Of a stretch of DNA of 64,000 bases, positions 54,236 to 62,586 are shown in pieces. The stretch lies in NCBI GenBank assembly GCA_013416485.1, contig JACCEO010000001.1:62001-126000 (forward strand), in the 5' to 3' direction. Numbering within the stretch: position 1 is the first letter of the stretch; each line of letters starts with the position of its first letter. Below the pieces are notes generated by a model. It was not told the DNA's origin, did no database searches, and saw nothing but the letters and a program-made list of their open reading frames with translations. Both the position numbers and the translations under genes were made by a program. The stretch comes from Alcaligenaceae bacterium (GTDB lineage Bacteria > Pseudomonadota > Gammaproteobacteria > Burkholderiales > Burkholderiaceae_B).

Positions 54236-55212
54236 AAGCTTTAGTATGTACGCATTATGGTCCACCGTCAGAACTGGTTCTTCAAGAAGTCCCTGAACCC
54301 GTAGTGCAGGAAACTGATGTATTGGTCGATATTCAGGCAGCGGGAATTAATTATCCAGATACCTTGATCATTGAAAACCGCTATCAGTTCAAACCAGACC
54401 TTCCGTTTAGTCCAGGAGGGGAGTTTGCTGGCCGCATACGCAAAGTGGGCGCCCAAGTTCAGGGCTTAACCGTCGGTCAGGCTGTCATAGGGTTTTCTGG
54501 TTGGGGAGCGTTTGCCGAACAAATTGCGGTTCCGGCCGATACCTTATTTACCTTGCCAGACGGGGTGCCATTCGAGGTTGCAGGTACGCTGTTAATGACC
54601 TACGGGACGGCCTACCATGCGCTAAAAGACAGAGCACAATTACAGCCAGGCGAGACTGTTCTAGTCCTAGGGGCTGCGGGTGGTTTAGGTACGGCCACGA
54701 TAGAACTGGCCAAAGCAATGGGCGCGCGAGTTATTGCTGCGGCATCTACGCCAGAAAAGTTACAAGCTTGCCGTGATCATGGCGCCGATGCTGTCATTGA
54801 TTATTCCACTGAAGACGTGCGGGCCCGTATAAAAGAATTGACCGATGGCCGTGGTGTCGATGTGGTTTGCGACCCTGTGGGTGGCGATATTAGCGAACTG
54901 GCCTTGCGCAGTACGGCTTGGCGAGGCCGGTTTCTTGTTATTGGTTTTGCTAGCGGTGACATTCCACGCATTCCTTTGAACCTGCCATTACTTAAAGGAT
55001 GTGCCTTGGTGGGGGTGTTCTGGGGTGACTACATGAAGCGTGAACGCGCTGCCGTACAAGCTGATGTAGACGCGTTAGTGGACCTATATTTATCCGATAA
55101 AATTCGACCCACAATTACCCAGCGCTATTCACTAGCGCAAACCGCTGCAGCTTTGGAAGGGCTTAAAGCGCGTAAAGTGATAGGAAAGTGGGTGGTAATA
55201 CCGGGTCAGTAA
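54232..55212 (+). CDS. Quinone oxidoreductase-like MDR protein
   Basis: A 326-residue medium-chain dehydrogenase/reductase lacking zinc ligands, of the NADPH:quinone oxidoreductase type. It has GINYPDTLIIENRYQFKPDLPFSPGGEFAG near 40-70 and the cofactor motif LVLGAAGGLGTATIELAKAMGA. The ATG at 54232 overlaps the MaoC stop as ATGA; an earlier in-frame start at 54178 is rejected. It is the last gene of the operon and could reduce an enoyl-CoA rather than a quinone. Confidence 0.9.
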   Translation: MKALVCTHYGPPSELVLQEVPEPVVQETDVLVDIQAAGINYPDTLIIENRYQFKPDLPFSPGGEFAGRIRKVGAQVQGLTVGQAVIGFSGWGAFAEQIAVPADTLFTLPDGVPFEVAGTLLMTYGTAYHALKDRAQLQPGETVLVLGAAGGLGTATIELAKAMGARVIAAASTPEKLQACRDHGADAVIDYSTEDVRARIKELTDGRGVDVVCDPVGGDISELALRSTAWRGRFLVIGFASGDIPRIPLNLPLLKGCALVGVFWGDYMKRERAAVQADVDALVDLYLSDKIRPTITQRYSLAQTAAALEGLKARKVIGKWVVIPGQ

Positions 55213-55226
55213 TCTGACACTTACTT

Positions 55227-55252
55227 GGCAGCTATTGGGCTGCCGTCTTTTT
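55227..55252 (+). terminator. Rho-independent terminator of second TRAP/kinase operon
   Basis: GGCAGC-TATTGG-GCTGCC, then G-T-C and a five-base T run, 15 bp after the oxidoreductase stop. It overlaps the 3' end of the convergent Sel1 gene. Confidence 0.82.
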
Positions 55253-56191
55253 GATTTGCTGATGCAGTATTTTCAACGGGCTTTGGCTTTTCGCCATTTC
55301 CCGACTTAGTGCTTGCCCCGTTTCAATTTCCTTTCCTGTCATCTTTGCCGCCAAGGCATCACGTATTTCCATTGCCTGGTGGACGTCGGCCGAATCATTG
55401 GCCGCTGCAAGATTCAGTAAGGCATAAGCTGCTAGCGGGTTTTTTTCTACGCTTTCGCCATTTGCGTACATTATCCCCAGAAGCTGCTGAGCATCAGCGT
55501 AGCCCTGATCTACGGCAAGGCTGAACCATTTAGCGGCTTCCTGGTAATCCTGAAGCACACCGCTCCCGTGGTAATACAGGAGGCCTAGCTGAGTCTGTCC
55601 GCCAGCATGGCCCTGATCGGCGGCAAGGACGTACCACTTAGCCGCTTCCTTGTCATTCTGCGGTACAGCCCTGCCAAGGGAGTGCATTAGCCCGAGACGA
55701 TGCTGTGCGTCAGCGTAGCCTTGATCTGCTGCAAGGCCGAACCATTTAATGGCTTCCTTGTCATTCTGTGGGACGCCGTTACCAAGGGAATACACTATTC
55801 CGAGGTTGTACTGCGCGTTAGCGCTGCCCTGATCTGCTGCAAGGTGGAACCATTTAGCGGCTTCTTTGTAATCCTTCGGCACACCCTCGCCGTGGGAGTA
55901 CATGCTTCCTAGGTGAACCTGTGCGTCAGCGTTGCCCTGTTTTCCCACAAGTTTGAACCACTTAGCCGTTTCCTTGAGGTCCTGCGGCACACCATTACCA
56001 AGGGCGTACATCATCCCTAGGTTGTACTGCGCTTGGGCATGGCCTTGGTTTGCCAGTGGGAGAAACTCTTTCAGTGCTATCGCGTACTCACCTTTCTGGT
56101 AGGCAGCAGCCCCTTCTGGAAACCCGCTCCATGCAGCCTGACTGACACAGAAGATTGACAGCGCTGCGAGCGCCAGGGGGAATTTTCTCAT
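55232..56191 (-). CDS. Secreted Sel1-repeat protein
   Basis: A 319-residue protein with a Sec signal peptide (about 1-22, ending WSG) and six to seven Sel1-type TPR repeats of about 36 residues each (pattern QGxAxAQxxLGxMYxxGxGVPxDxKEAAKWFxLAAD) from about 30 to 280. The repeats are very alike, suggesting expansion by duplication. A charged C-terminal tail follows. Sel1 proteins scaffold protein-protein contacts; no specific partner is indicated by neighbours. Confidence 0.9.
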   Translation of the reverse strand: MRKFPLALAALSIFCVSQAAWSGFPEGAAAYQKGEYAIALKEFLPLANQGHAQAQYNLGMMYALGNGVPQDLKETAKWFKLVGKQGNADAQVHLGSMYSHGEGVPKDYKEAAKWFHLAADQGSANAQYNLGIVYSLGNGVPQNDKEAIKWFGLAADQGYADAQHRLGLMHSLGRAVPQNDKEAAKWYVLAADQGHAGGQTQLGLLYYHGSGVLQDYQEAAKWFSLAVDQGYADAQQLLGIMYANGESVEKNPLAAYALLNLAAANDSADVHQAMEIRDALAAKMTGKEIETGQALSREMAKSQSPLKILHQQIKKTAAQ

Positions 56192-56320
56192 TGTCTCTCC
56201 GATTGCGTGTTGGTTATATTTTTGGACGCTTCGTCATAAATGGAAATGATAGCGATATTTCCAATGGATTCTATTCTAAGATGACGAGATGTGGCGGTGC
56301 AATAGGCAGAGCCGGAAAGC

Positions 56321-56350
56321 AAAACGCCAACCCCGAAGGATTGGCGTTTT
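56321..56350 (-). terminator. Rho-independent terminator downstream of tRNA-Thr
   Basis: Perfect 10-bp stem AAAACGCCAA with TTGGCGTTTT and a ten-base loop. On the minus strand it follows the tRNA by 12 bp and ends in TTTT. Confidence 0.8.
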
Positions 56351-56362
56351 GTTTGAATCTTT

Positions 56363-56438
56363 TGGTGCCGGTTAGAAGAGTCGAACTCCTGACCTTCGCA
56401 TTACAAGTGCGCTGCTCTACCAACTGAGCTAAACCGGC
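56363..56438 (-). tRNA. tRNA-Thr(UGU)
   Basis: On the minus strand the sequence folds as a cloverleaf: acceptor GCCGGTT with AACCGGC, D-arm GCTC-GAGC, anticodon loop CTTGTAA (anticodon TGT), T-arm with GTTCGA, discriminator A and encoded CCA. One G-A mismatch closes the anticodon stem at its base. A TAGAAT-like -10 lies 11 bp upstream of the 5' end. Confidence 0.95.
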
Positions 56439-56605
56439 GAAGAACGATATTCTACACGAGTTTTAGAAATTATGCTTGAACTTATCAATTAGTCCAAAAA
56501 ACCCGCATTATATGGAGCGCCAATGGCCGGCTTTCTGTCTAACTGACGGCCAAAGCTCGTAGTATCTATCTAGGAACACTATCTTGTTTAAGGGGAAGCG
56601 TGGTC

Positions 56606-57763
56606 ATGACAACAAGCAATAAATCCATCACGGTGCTGGGCGCTGGAAAAATTGGTTTTGCGATTGCCTTACTACTTAAGCAGACAGGGCAATACAGAAT
56701 ACTGGTGGCAGATCGCGATCTGGCTCAATTACAAGCTGTAGAGGCTTTGGGATGCGAGACGCTATGTATCAGTGATACCCAATCTATGACGCAGGCAGTT
56801 GCTGGGCGTTATGCGGTGTTGAATGCCTTGCCTTTTCGGTATGCCGTGGATGTAGCACCTTTGTGCGTTAGCGCCGGGGCGCACTATTTTGATTTGACCG
56901 AAGACGTAGAGGCCACGCATGCCATACAAGCGTTAGCGGCGGATGCTGCAACGGTGTTGATGCCGCAATGTGGGCTGGCGCCAGGTTTTATTGGCGTGGT
57001 GGGCAATGATCTGGCACAGCGTTTCGACACCCTGCATGACTTACACATGCGGGTAGGGGCTTTACCGCGGTTTCCATCCAATGCTTTGCGTTACAACTTG
57101 ACCTGGAGCACAGATGGCTTGATCAACGAGTACTGCAACCCTTGCGAGGCAATCGTGGATGGGCAAGCCACTTATGTTCGTGGCTTAGAGGGCTACGAGA
57201 CCTTTAGTCTAGATGGAGTCGAATACGAAGCGTTTAACACGTCGGGTGGCTTGGGCACCTTAAGTAAAACCTTATTGGGTAAGGCCCGCAATGTGGATTA
57301 CAAGTCCATACGCTACCCTGGGCATTGCGCCAATATGCGCTTATTGTTAAATGATCTCGGACTACGCCATCGGCGCGACTTATTGAAAGAAATCTTTGAA
57401 AGCGCCATACCGTCAACCCGCCAGGATGTCATCGTGATTTTTGCGACCGCTACGGGCTTGCGTAATGGACGCTTACAAGAGGAGTCGTACTCTACGCGTA
57501 TTGTGGGTAAAACCGTGCTGGGTCATGCTTTGACCGCCATACAGCTGACGACTGCCTCTGGAATATGTGCAGCATTGGATTTGGTGGTGCAAGGGAAATT
57601 GCCACAGGCTGGGTTTGTGGGCCAAGAGCAGATACCGCTTGCTGTCTTACTAGGGAATCGCTTTGGCGTGTGCCGGTCCTACCGCCCAAGTCTGTTTTTA
57701 ATTATTGCTTTTAATCCGTACAATACCAGCCTGCGCCTATACATACTTGTTATAAGGATATAG
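56606..57763 (+). CDS. Saccharopine dehydrogenase-like oxidoreductase
   Basis: A 385-residue protein of the saccharopine dehydrogenase/lysine 6-dehydrogenase-like group. The N-terminal Rossmann motif is GAGKIGFAIALLL; AGAHYFDLTEDVEAT and CGLAPGFIGVVGNDLA follow. The ATG at 56606 with AGGGGAAG seven bases upstream is preferred to a GTG at 56600. The family normally ends near the segment GNRFG. Here the frame continues for about 30 hydrophobic residues (YRPSLFLII onward), suggesting a 3' frameshift or an extended C terminus. It heads a set of genes for uptake and breakdown of an amino-acid-like compound. Confidence 0.82.
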   Translation: MTTSNKSITVLGAGKIGFAIALLLKQTGQYRILVADRDLAQLQAVEALGCETLCISDTQSMTQAVAGRYAVLNALPFRYAVDVAPLCVSAGAHYFDLTEDVEATHAIQALAADAATVLMPQCGLAPGFIGVVGNDLAQRFDTLHDLHMRVGALPRFPSNALRYNLTWSTDGLINEYCNPCEAIVDGQATYVRGLEGYETFSLDGVEYEAFNTSGGLGTLSKTLLGKARNVDYKSIRYPGHCANMRLLLNDLGLRHRRDLLKEIFESAIPSTRQDVIVIFATATGLRNGRLQEESYSTRIVGKTVLGHALTAIQLTTASGICAALDLVVQGKLPQAGFVGQEQIPLAVLLGNRFGVCRSYRPSLFLIIAFNPYNTSLRLYILVIRI

Positions 57764-57805
57764 GCGACCCTAAAGAATACTCAATATTGGGTTGTGGAGA
57801 ACCAG

Positions 57806-58564
57806 GTGAGCAGACAAACTGTTGTGGTAGTGACCGGAGCGGGTTCGGGCATAGGGGCAGCCATTGCGCGCAAAGTGGCGCGACCTGGTGTGTCCCTGAT
57901 GCTGCATGCCCGTGGGGCAGATCAAGCCAGTCAAGATAATTTGGCTAAGGTAGCCCACGATGTAACTGCTGCGGGCGCTTTGGTTGCTACTTGCCATGCT
58001 GATCTTACGCGTAGTGGTGCTGCTGACGACATCATTGCAGCAACCTTAGATCGCTTTGGTGCTTGCGACCAATTGGTAAGTAATGCAGGTTTTGCGGAAT
58101 CGGGCTCCATACTGCAAGCTACACGTGCTAGCTTTGACAGGGCTTACAGCGGTATGGCGGGCGCGTTGTTTGACTTAGTCAAGGCGGCCCATGCGTCGCT
58201 GGTCAGTTCCGACTGTGGACGTATCGTGGTGACCAGTTCGTTTGTTGCCCATCGTTTCCGTGTGGGCCAGAATTTTCCTGTTACCGCAGCAGCAAAAGCC
58301 GCCTGCGATGCCTTGGCCATGAGCCTGGCAACAGAATTGGCGCAACACGGTATTACCGTCAATTGCGTAGCACCTGGCTATACGCATAAAGACAAAAATC
58401 GTCATGCCGCATCAAACTGGGAAACCACAATACCCTTCCCGCCTCTAGGGCGCTTTGCCAAGCCTGAAGATGTTGCTGAACTCGTGGCTTTTTTGCTTAG
58501 CCCTGCAGCAGGCTATATTACTGGGCAAATTATTGCCGTGGACGGTGGCCTTAAGCTGTCCTGA
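57806..58564 (+). CDS. SDR family protein with altered active site
   Basis: A 252-residue classical-layout SDR with the cofactor motif TGAGSGIG and a C-terminal GYITGQIIAVDGG. The Ser is present (VVTSSFVAH), but the catalytic Tyr of YxxxK is replaced by Thr (codon ACC at 58280-58282, TAAAKAA), which should reduce or abolish normal reductase activity. The GTG at 57806 has GGAGA five bases upstream; the GTG at 57794 has none. Located between the saccharopine-dehydrogenase-like gene and an amino-acid ABC transporter. Confidence 0.85.
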   Translation: MSRQTVVVVTGAGSGIGAAIARKVARPGVSLMLHARGADQASQDNLAKVAHDVTAAGALVATCHADLTRSGAADDIIAATLDRFGACDQLVSNAGFAESGSILQATRASFDRAYSGMAGALFDLVKAAHASLVSSDCGRIVVTSSFVAHRFRVGQNFPVTAAAKAACDALAMSLATELAQHGITVNCVAPGYTHKDKNRHAASNWETTIPFPPLGRFAKPEDVAELVAFLLSPAAGYITGQIIAVDGGLKLS

Positions 58565-58589
58565 TCAACCATAGAACCGAACGAGAATT

Positions 58590-59252
58590 ATGTATACCTG
58601 GGACTTCATGCTGTTGTGGAAATACCGCGAGCTCTTTGTTATGGGCTTGGGGTACACCATGTATTACACGGTTTTGTGTGTCATTTTTGGTCTGGCGATA
58701 GGCCTAGTGCTGGCGTTGTCGCGTCTGGCCGCGCCGCGTATTGTTAACATGCCCTTGCAGCTGATCGTTGAGCTGTTCAGGTGTACGCCATTTTTGGTAC
58801 TGCTGATCTGGTTTTATTACGCCTTTCCGGTGCTAATAGGCATAGACATGTCTGCGTCGCTGGCGGCATTGTTGGCCTTGTCACTATACGGCGGTGCGTT
58901 TTATTCGGAAATCATCCGTGCAGGTATTGTGTCTATAGACACCGGCCAACGAGAGGCAGCACAGGCCTTAGGCATGACCAAAGGTCAGGCCTTACGACGT
59001 ATTGTTTTGCCTCAGGCCTTGAAGCGCATGGTGCCGCCGTTAATGAATCAGTCTATCTTGCAGTTGAAGAACACGTCGCTGGTGTCAGTATTGGCAGTGC
59101 CCGATCTACTGTATCAAGGCCAACTGGTAGCCCACGAAACCTACCGACCGCTGGAAATTTATACTGTGGTGGCATTGTTATATTTTGCAGTGCTGTTCCC
59201 CGCTACCATACTGGTGCGCAACTACGAGCGTCGTCTGGCGGCAAGCGACTGA
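58590..59252 (+). CDS. Polar amino acid ABC transporter permease (HisMQ family)
   Basis: A 220-residue membrane protein with five helices and the EAA loop [23 protein letters not shown], typical of HisM/GlnP-type permeases. Only one permease gene is present in the set, so it probably acts as a homodimer. It works with the ATPase at 59278 and the binding protein at 61684. AGAATT is the only weak ribosome-binding region before the ATG. Confidence 0.92.
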   Translation: MYTWDFMLLWKYRELFVMGLGYTMYYTVLCVIFGLAIGLVLALSRLAAPRIVNMPLQLIVELFRCTPFLVLLIWFYYAFPVLIGIDMSASLAALLALSLYGGAFYSEIIRAGIVSIDTGQREAAQALGMTKGQALRRIVLPQALKRMVPPLMNQSILQLKNTSLVSVLAVPDLLYQGQLVAHETYRPLEIYTVVALLYFAVLFPATILVRNYERRLAASD

Positions 59253-59277
59253 AATACCAAGGTCAGCAAAGCAAATC

Positions 59278-60033
59278 ATGATTACTGTAAAAAATCTACG
59301 CAAGTGCTATGGCAGTCTAGATGTTCTTCAAGACATATCTTTGACGGTGCCAGCGGGTAATGTATTGGCCCTGATAGGCCCCTCGGGGTCAGGCAAGTCT
59401 ACCTTGCTGCGCTGTATGAACTTGCTGGTCACACCAGATGGTGGTGATTTAACCGTGGGCGACCGGAGCTTTAGCTTTGGTCCCGGTAAAAAGCTACCCA
59501 ACGACCGTGAGCTGGCAGCGTTTCGGGCGTCTACTGGTATGGTGTTCCAGCATTTCAACTTGTTTCCGCATATGACGGTGTTGGCCAATATTATGGAAGG
59601 CCCATTAACCGTATTGCGCAAAAGCCGCGAAGAAGCATCGGCGACAGCACTGGCACTATTGGAAAAAGTGGGTTTGTCCAGTAAAGCTCAGCAGTTTCCC
59701 AGCCGATTGTCGGGTGGTGAGAAGCAAAGGGTGGCCATAGCGCGTGCCTTGGCTATGCAACCCACTGTTATGCTGTTCGACGAAGCCACATCGGCATTGG
59801 ATCCAGAATTGGTTGGTGAAGTGCTCAACGTAATGCGTACTTTGGCAGAAGAAGGTATGACGATGGTGGTAGTGACTCACGAAATTGATTTCGCCCGCGA
59901 CATGGCCGATCGCATCTTGTTTATGAAAGACGGCGTGGTGGTCGAAGAAGGTCCGCCCGATCAGGTGATAGATCACCCACAAAATCCGGCAACCCAGGCT
60001 TTTCTTAACCATTTCCATAGTCACGCGAACTGA
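59278..60033 (+). CDS. Polar amino acid ABC transporter ATPase (GlnQ family)
   Basis: A 251-residue ATPase with Walker [11 protein letters not shown]-loop [14 protein letters not shown], signature [15 protein letters not shown] and Walker [16 protein letters not shown], all canonical. The ATG at 59278 matches family starts ([12 protein letters not shown]); an in-frame start at 59185 lies within the permease gene. It drives import with the single HisM-type permease. Confidence 0.93.
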   Translation: MITVKNLRKCYGSLDVLQDISLTVPAGNVLALIGPSGSGKSTLLRCMNLLVTPDGGDLTVGDRSFSFGPGKKLPNDRELAAFRASTGMVFQHFNLFPHMTVLANIMEGPLTVLRKSREEASATALALLEKVGLSSKAQQFPSRLSGGEKQRVAIARALAMQPTVMLFDEATSALDPELVGEVLNVMRTLAEEGMTMVVVTHEIDFARDMADRILFMKDGVVVEEGPPDQVIDHPQNPATQAFLNHFHSHAN

Positions 60034-60068
60034 ACGCGGCGTTGTCAGCAACGGATCAAGGGTTTGAT

Positions 60069-60251
60069 GTGAATAATAATGAACGTATGGTGATGGCAAC
60101 CCGCTTGCCTGATGCTGCCAGCCCCCAAGAACAGCAAGACTTTCAAAATGGCTTGGTGTTGATGGCTTCTTTTTTGCGCACGCCTACGGGTGCAGATCAG
60201 GAATTTACGTTTTTACCTAACCCCTTGCTTGCTGTGTGGCCTCAAGAATGA
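60069..60251 (+). CDS. AtzG-like small amidase partner (DUF4089-like)
   Basis: A 60-residue protein encoded directly before the AtzE-like amidase. Its layout (a short helical protein with an end of the type FLPNPLLAVWPQE) fits the GatC-like AtzG/DUF4089 group, whose members form complexes with AtzE-type amidases. I take the GTG at 60069, which has AAGGG six bases upstream, as start; a TTG at 60042 would add nine residues. Its stop overlaps the amidase ATG (ATGA). Similarity is judged by size, context and end motif, so function is inferred. Confidence 0.6.
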   Translation: MNNNERMVMATRLPDAASPQEQQDFQNGLVLMASFLRTPTGADQEFTFLPNPLLAVWPQE

Positions 60252-61660
60252 CTTACGCTGTATTTAACCAAGCGATCGTCACGCTTAGGCAGGCGCTCCT
60301 GGAAAAGGAAACCAGTGTCCTGGATGTCACGCAGGCGTATTTACAGCGTATAGACACGACTCAGGCTGAATTGGCTGGTTACACCCGTGTGTTGCACGAC
60401 ACTGCCATCCAAGCCGCGGTAGCTAGCGATGCACAGCTAGCAAACGCAGCAATAAGCGGCTATGTGCCTGGCCCATTGTTTGGCGTGCCCATTTCCCTTA
60501 AAGACACCATCGATGTCGCTGGTGTGCCCACGACGGCATGTTCGCACTCGCAACTGCATGCAACGGCCCAGCAAGACGCCGCGTTGGTGACTCAACTGAA
60601 GCAGGCGGGCGCCATCATCATCGGCAAGGCCAATTGCCACGAATTTGCGTTTGGTGGCCCGGCCTTTGATCTGCCGTTTCCGCCAGCGCGTAACCCTTGG
60701 GATCCACAATTGTTTCCCGGCGGTTCGTCCAGTGGGTCAGGGGTTACAGTGGCCTCGGGTGGCGCAATGGCATCCATAGGCACAGATACCGCTGGATCTA
60801 TACGTTTGCCTAGTACTCATTGCGGGCTAGTGGGGATGAAACCCACTTACGGCGTGGTGTCCCTAGACGGCATACGGCCACTAAGCTTAAGCATGGATCA
60901 TGCCGGACCTTTGGCAAGTCGAGTAGAGGACTGTCGTGCAGTGTATCAAGCCATCGTCAGCACCTCTGATGCTTCCCCAGTGCAGCCTGTCCAAACGGCG
61001 AGTAATCGCCAGGCTAGGCGCAGTGGTGATTTCCAGGGCGTGCGGGTAGCCATCCCCCATCAGTTGTGGGGACAACAAGCACGTATAGACGACGCTGCGA
61101 TGGCAGCGTATCAGCAGGCCATAGACGTTTTTCTAGCACAAGGTGCTGAAATCCTGGAAGTTACTCCGCCTTCACTTGAGGCGTTGCATGCCGCGGCCAG
61201 CATTATTATGATGTCCGAAGTCGCCCGTGTTTTTGCACCCAAGGTGCGTGCCGACTTCGATAGCTACGGTGAGGTGTTCCGTAATCGTGTGCTGGTGGGT
61301 GAAAATGTCTCGGCCGATGCGTATTTGGGGGCATGCCAACAAAGGTTGATCATAGGGCGCCAAATGATGGCACTCCTAGAGTCTGTCGATGTTTTCCTGC
61401 TGCCAGGTTCCTTGTCAGTGGCTGGACCGCTACGTACTGTGGACAAATTCTACTTTCTTAAAGATCCTAATCTGAATGTGGTGGCAAACTTTACCGGGCA
61501 GCCAGCACTGGCCTTGCCTGTCACCCAGACTCCGCAGGGGATTCCTACAGGAATCCAATTAATTGGCGCCCATTATGGCGAAGATGATTTGTTCGATATT
61601 GGGGAGGGCTTAGAGGCGCAGCTACGTTTTGCCGAGTCTTCCTTTATGCCGACCAAATAA
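60248..61660 (+). CDS. AtzE-like amidase (amidase signature family)
   Basis: A 470-residue amidase signature enzyme. Catalytic Lys is in GVPISLKDTIDVAG, the Ser pair in FPGGSSSGSGV and GTDTAGSIRLPS. The AtzE-like length and a small partner gene upstream suggest the GatA-like AtzE/AtzG complex, which in the atrazine-type route hydrolyses 1-carboxybiuret. Other amides or N-carbamoyl compounds are equally possible. I use the ATG at 60248, which overlaps the upstream stop, over a GTG at 60236. It lies between the ATPase and the binding-protein gene of an amino-acid transporter, so the substrate is probably imported. Confidence 0.85.
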   Translation: MTYAVFNQAIVTLRQALLEKETSVLDVTQAYLQRIDTTQAELAGYTRVLHDTAIQAAVASDAQLANAAISGYVPGPLFGVPISLKDTIDVAGVPTTACSHSQLHATAQQDAALVTQLKQAGAIIIGKANCHEFAFGGPAFDLPFPPARNPWDPQLFPGGSSSGSGVTVASGGAMASIGTDTAGSIRLPSTHCGLVGMKPTYGVVSLDGIRPLSLSMDHAGPLASRVEDCRAVYQAIVSTSDASPVQPVQTASNRQARRSGDFQGVRVAIPHQLWGQQARIDDAAMAAYQQAIDVFLAQGAEILEVTPPSLEALHAAASIIMMSEVARVFAPKVRADFDSYGEVFRNRVLVGENVSADAYLGACQQRLIIGRQMMALLESVDVFLLPGSLSVAGPLRTVDKFYFLKDPNLNVVANFTGQPALALPVTQTPQGIPTGIQLIGAHYGEDDLFDIGEGLEAQLRFAESSFMPTK

Positions 61661-61683
61661 AATACAACTCAGAGAGACACTCC

Positions 61684-62562
61684 ATGAAAAATACCGATAC
61701 TGGCTTTTCCCTTTCACGTCGTCAAATGACGCAAGCCGCTGTGGCATCTGCTCTGGGCTTGGCGCTGCCTGCAGCAGCGATTGCACAGACAGCCGCGCCT
61801 GCGGGCGGGACAGAATCCACCCTAGAACGTGTGCGTCGTACCAAAAAATTGCGTATCGCTGCCTTAGTCGGTGAGCCGCCTTACTTCGCCAAAGACCCCT
61901 TAACAGGCGTTTGGCATGGCGCAGCCGTTGAAATGGCAAAAGACATTGCCACTATCCTGGATGTCGAGCTGGAAATGGTGGACTCCACCTACGGCAACTC
62001 GGTAATACAACTGCAAACTGGCAAGGTAGACTTGGCTATGGCCTTGACGCCGACACCGCAGCGCGCCTTGTCTATCGACTTTTCCCATCCTACCTATTTG
62101 CACCCTTATGGTCTGGTCAGCAATAAAGACATCAATGTGTCTACCTGGGAAGAACTTAACCAGTCTGACCTGAAAATTGCGGTTGACTTGGGTTCCACGC
62201 AAGAAATGCTGGCACGTCGTTTGGCACCTAACGCCAAAATTACTGCCTATGCTACTCGTGATGACGTCATGATGGCTTTGCAAAGCAAGCGTGTTGATTG
62301 CGCCGTATTCGCTGTTCTGCTGGGTCTGACCGCGGTGAAGAAGAACCCCTCGATAGGCAAGTTCTCTATGCTGAAAGAGCCCGTCATCGGCTTGACCTCG
62401 GCGTTGGCGTTTTCTAAAGAAAGCAACACAGACTTTGCTAATTTCCTGAACGTTTGGGTGGACTACAACCGTAGCTTGGGCCAAATTCAGGAATGGATAT
62501 TTGATGGTTTGAAACTGTCAGGCGTAGAACGTAACGATATCCCTTCAGACGTCGTATTCTAA
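61684..62562 (+). CDS. Amino acid ABC transporter substrate-binding protein
   Basis: A 292-residue family 3 binding protein. The N terminus has a twin-arginine motif (SRRQMTQAA) and a hydrophobic stretch ending AIAQ, so export may be by Tat. The ligand-binding region includes LRIAALVGEPPYFAKDP and LTPTPQRALSIDFSHP with the conserved Arg. The TPTPQR segment supports an amino-acid-like ligand with a free carboxylate. AGAGA lies before the ATG. Confidence 0.9.
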   Translation: MKNTDTGFSLSRRQMTQAAVASALGLALPAAAIAQTAAPAGGTESTLERVRRTKKLRIAALVGEPPYFAKDPLTGVWHGAAVEMAKDIATILDVELEMVDSTYGNSVIQLQTGKVDLAMALTPTPQRALSIDFSHPTYLHPYGLVSNKDINVSTWEELNQSDLKIAVDLGSTQEMLARRLAPNAKITAYATRDDVMMALQSKRVDCAVFAVLLGLTAVKKNPSIGKFSMLKEPVIGLTSALAFSKESNTDFANFLNVWVDYNRSLGQIQEWIFDGLKLSGVERNDIPSDVVF

Positions 62563-62586
62563 GTTGTTATTCTGGATCTAGCCTTT

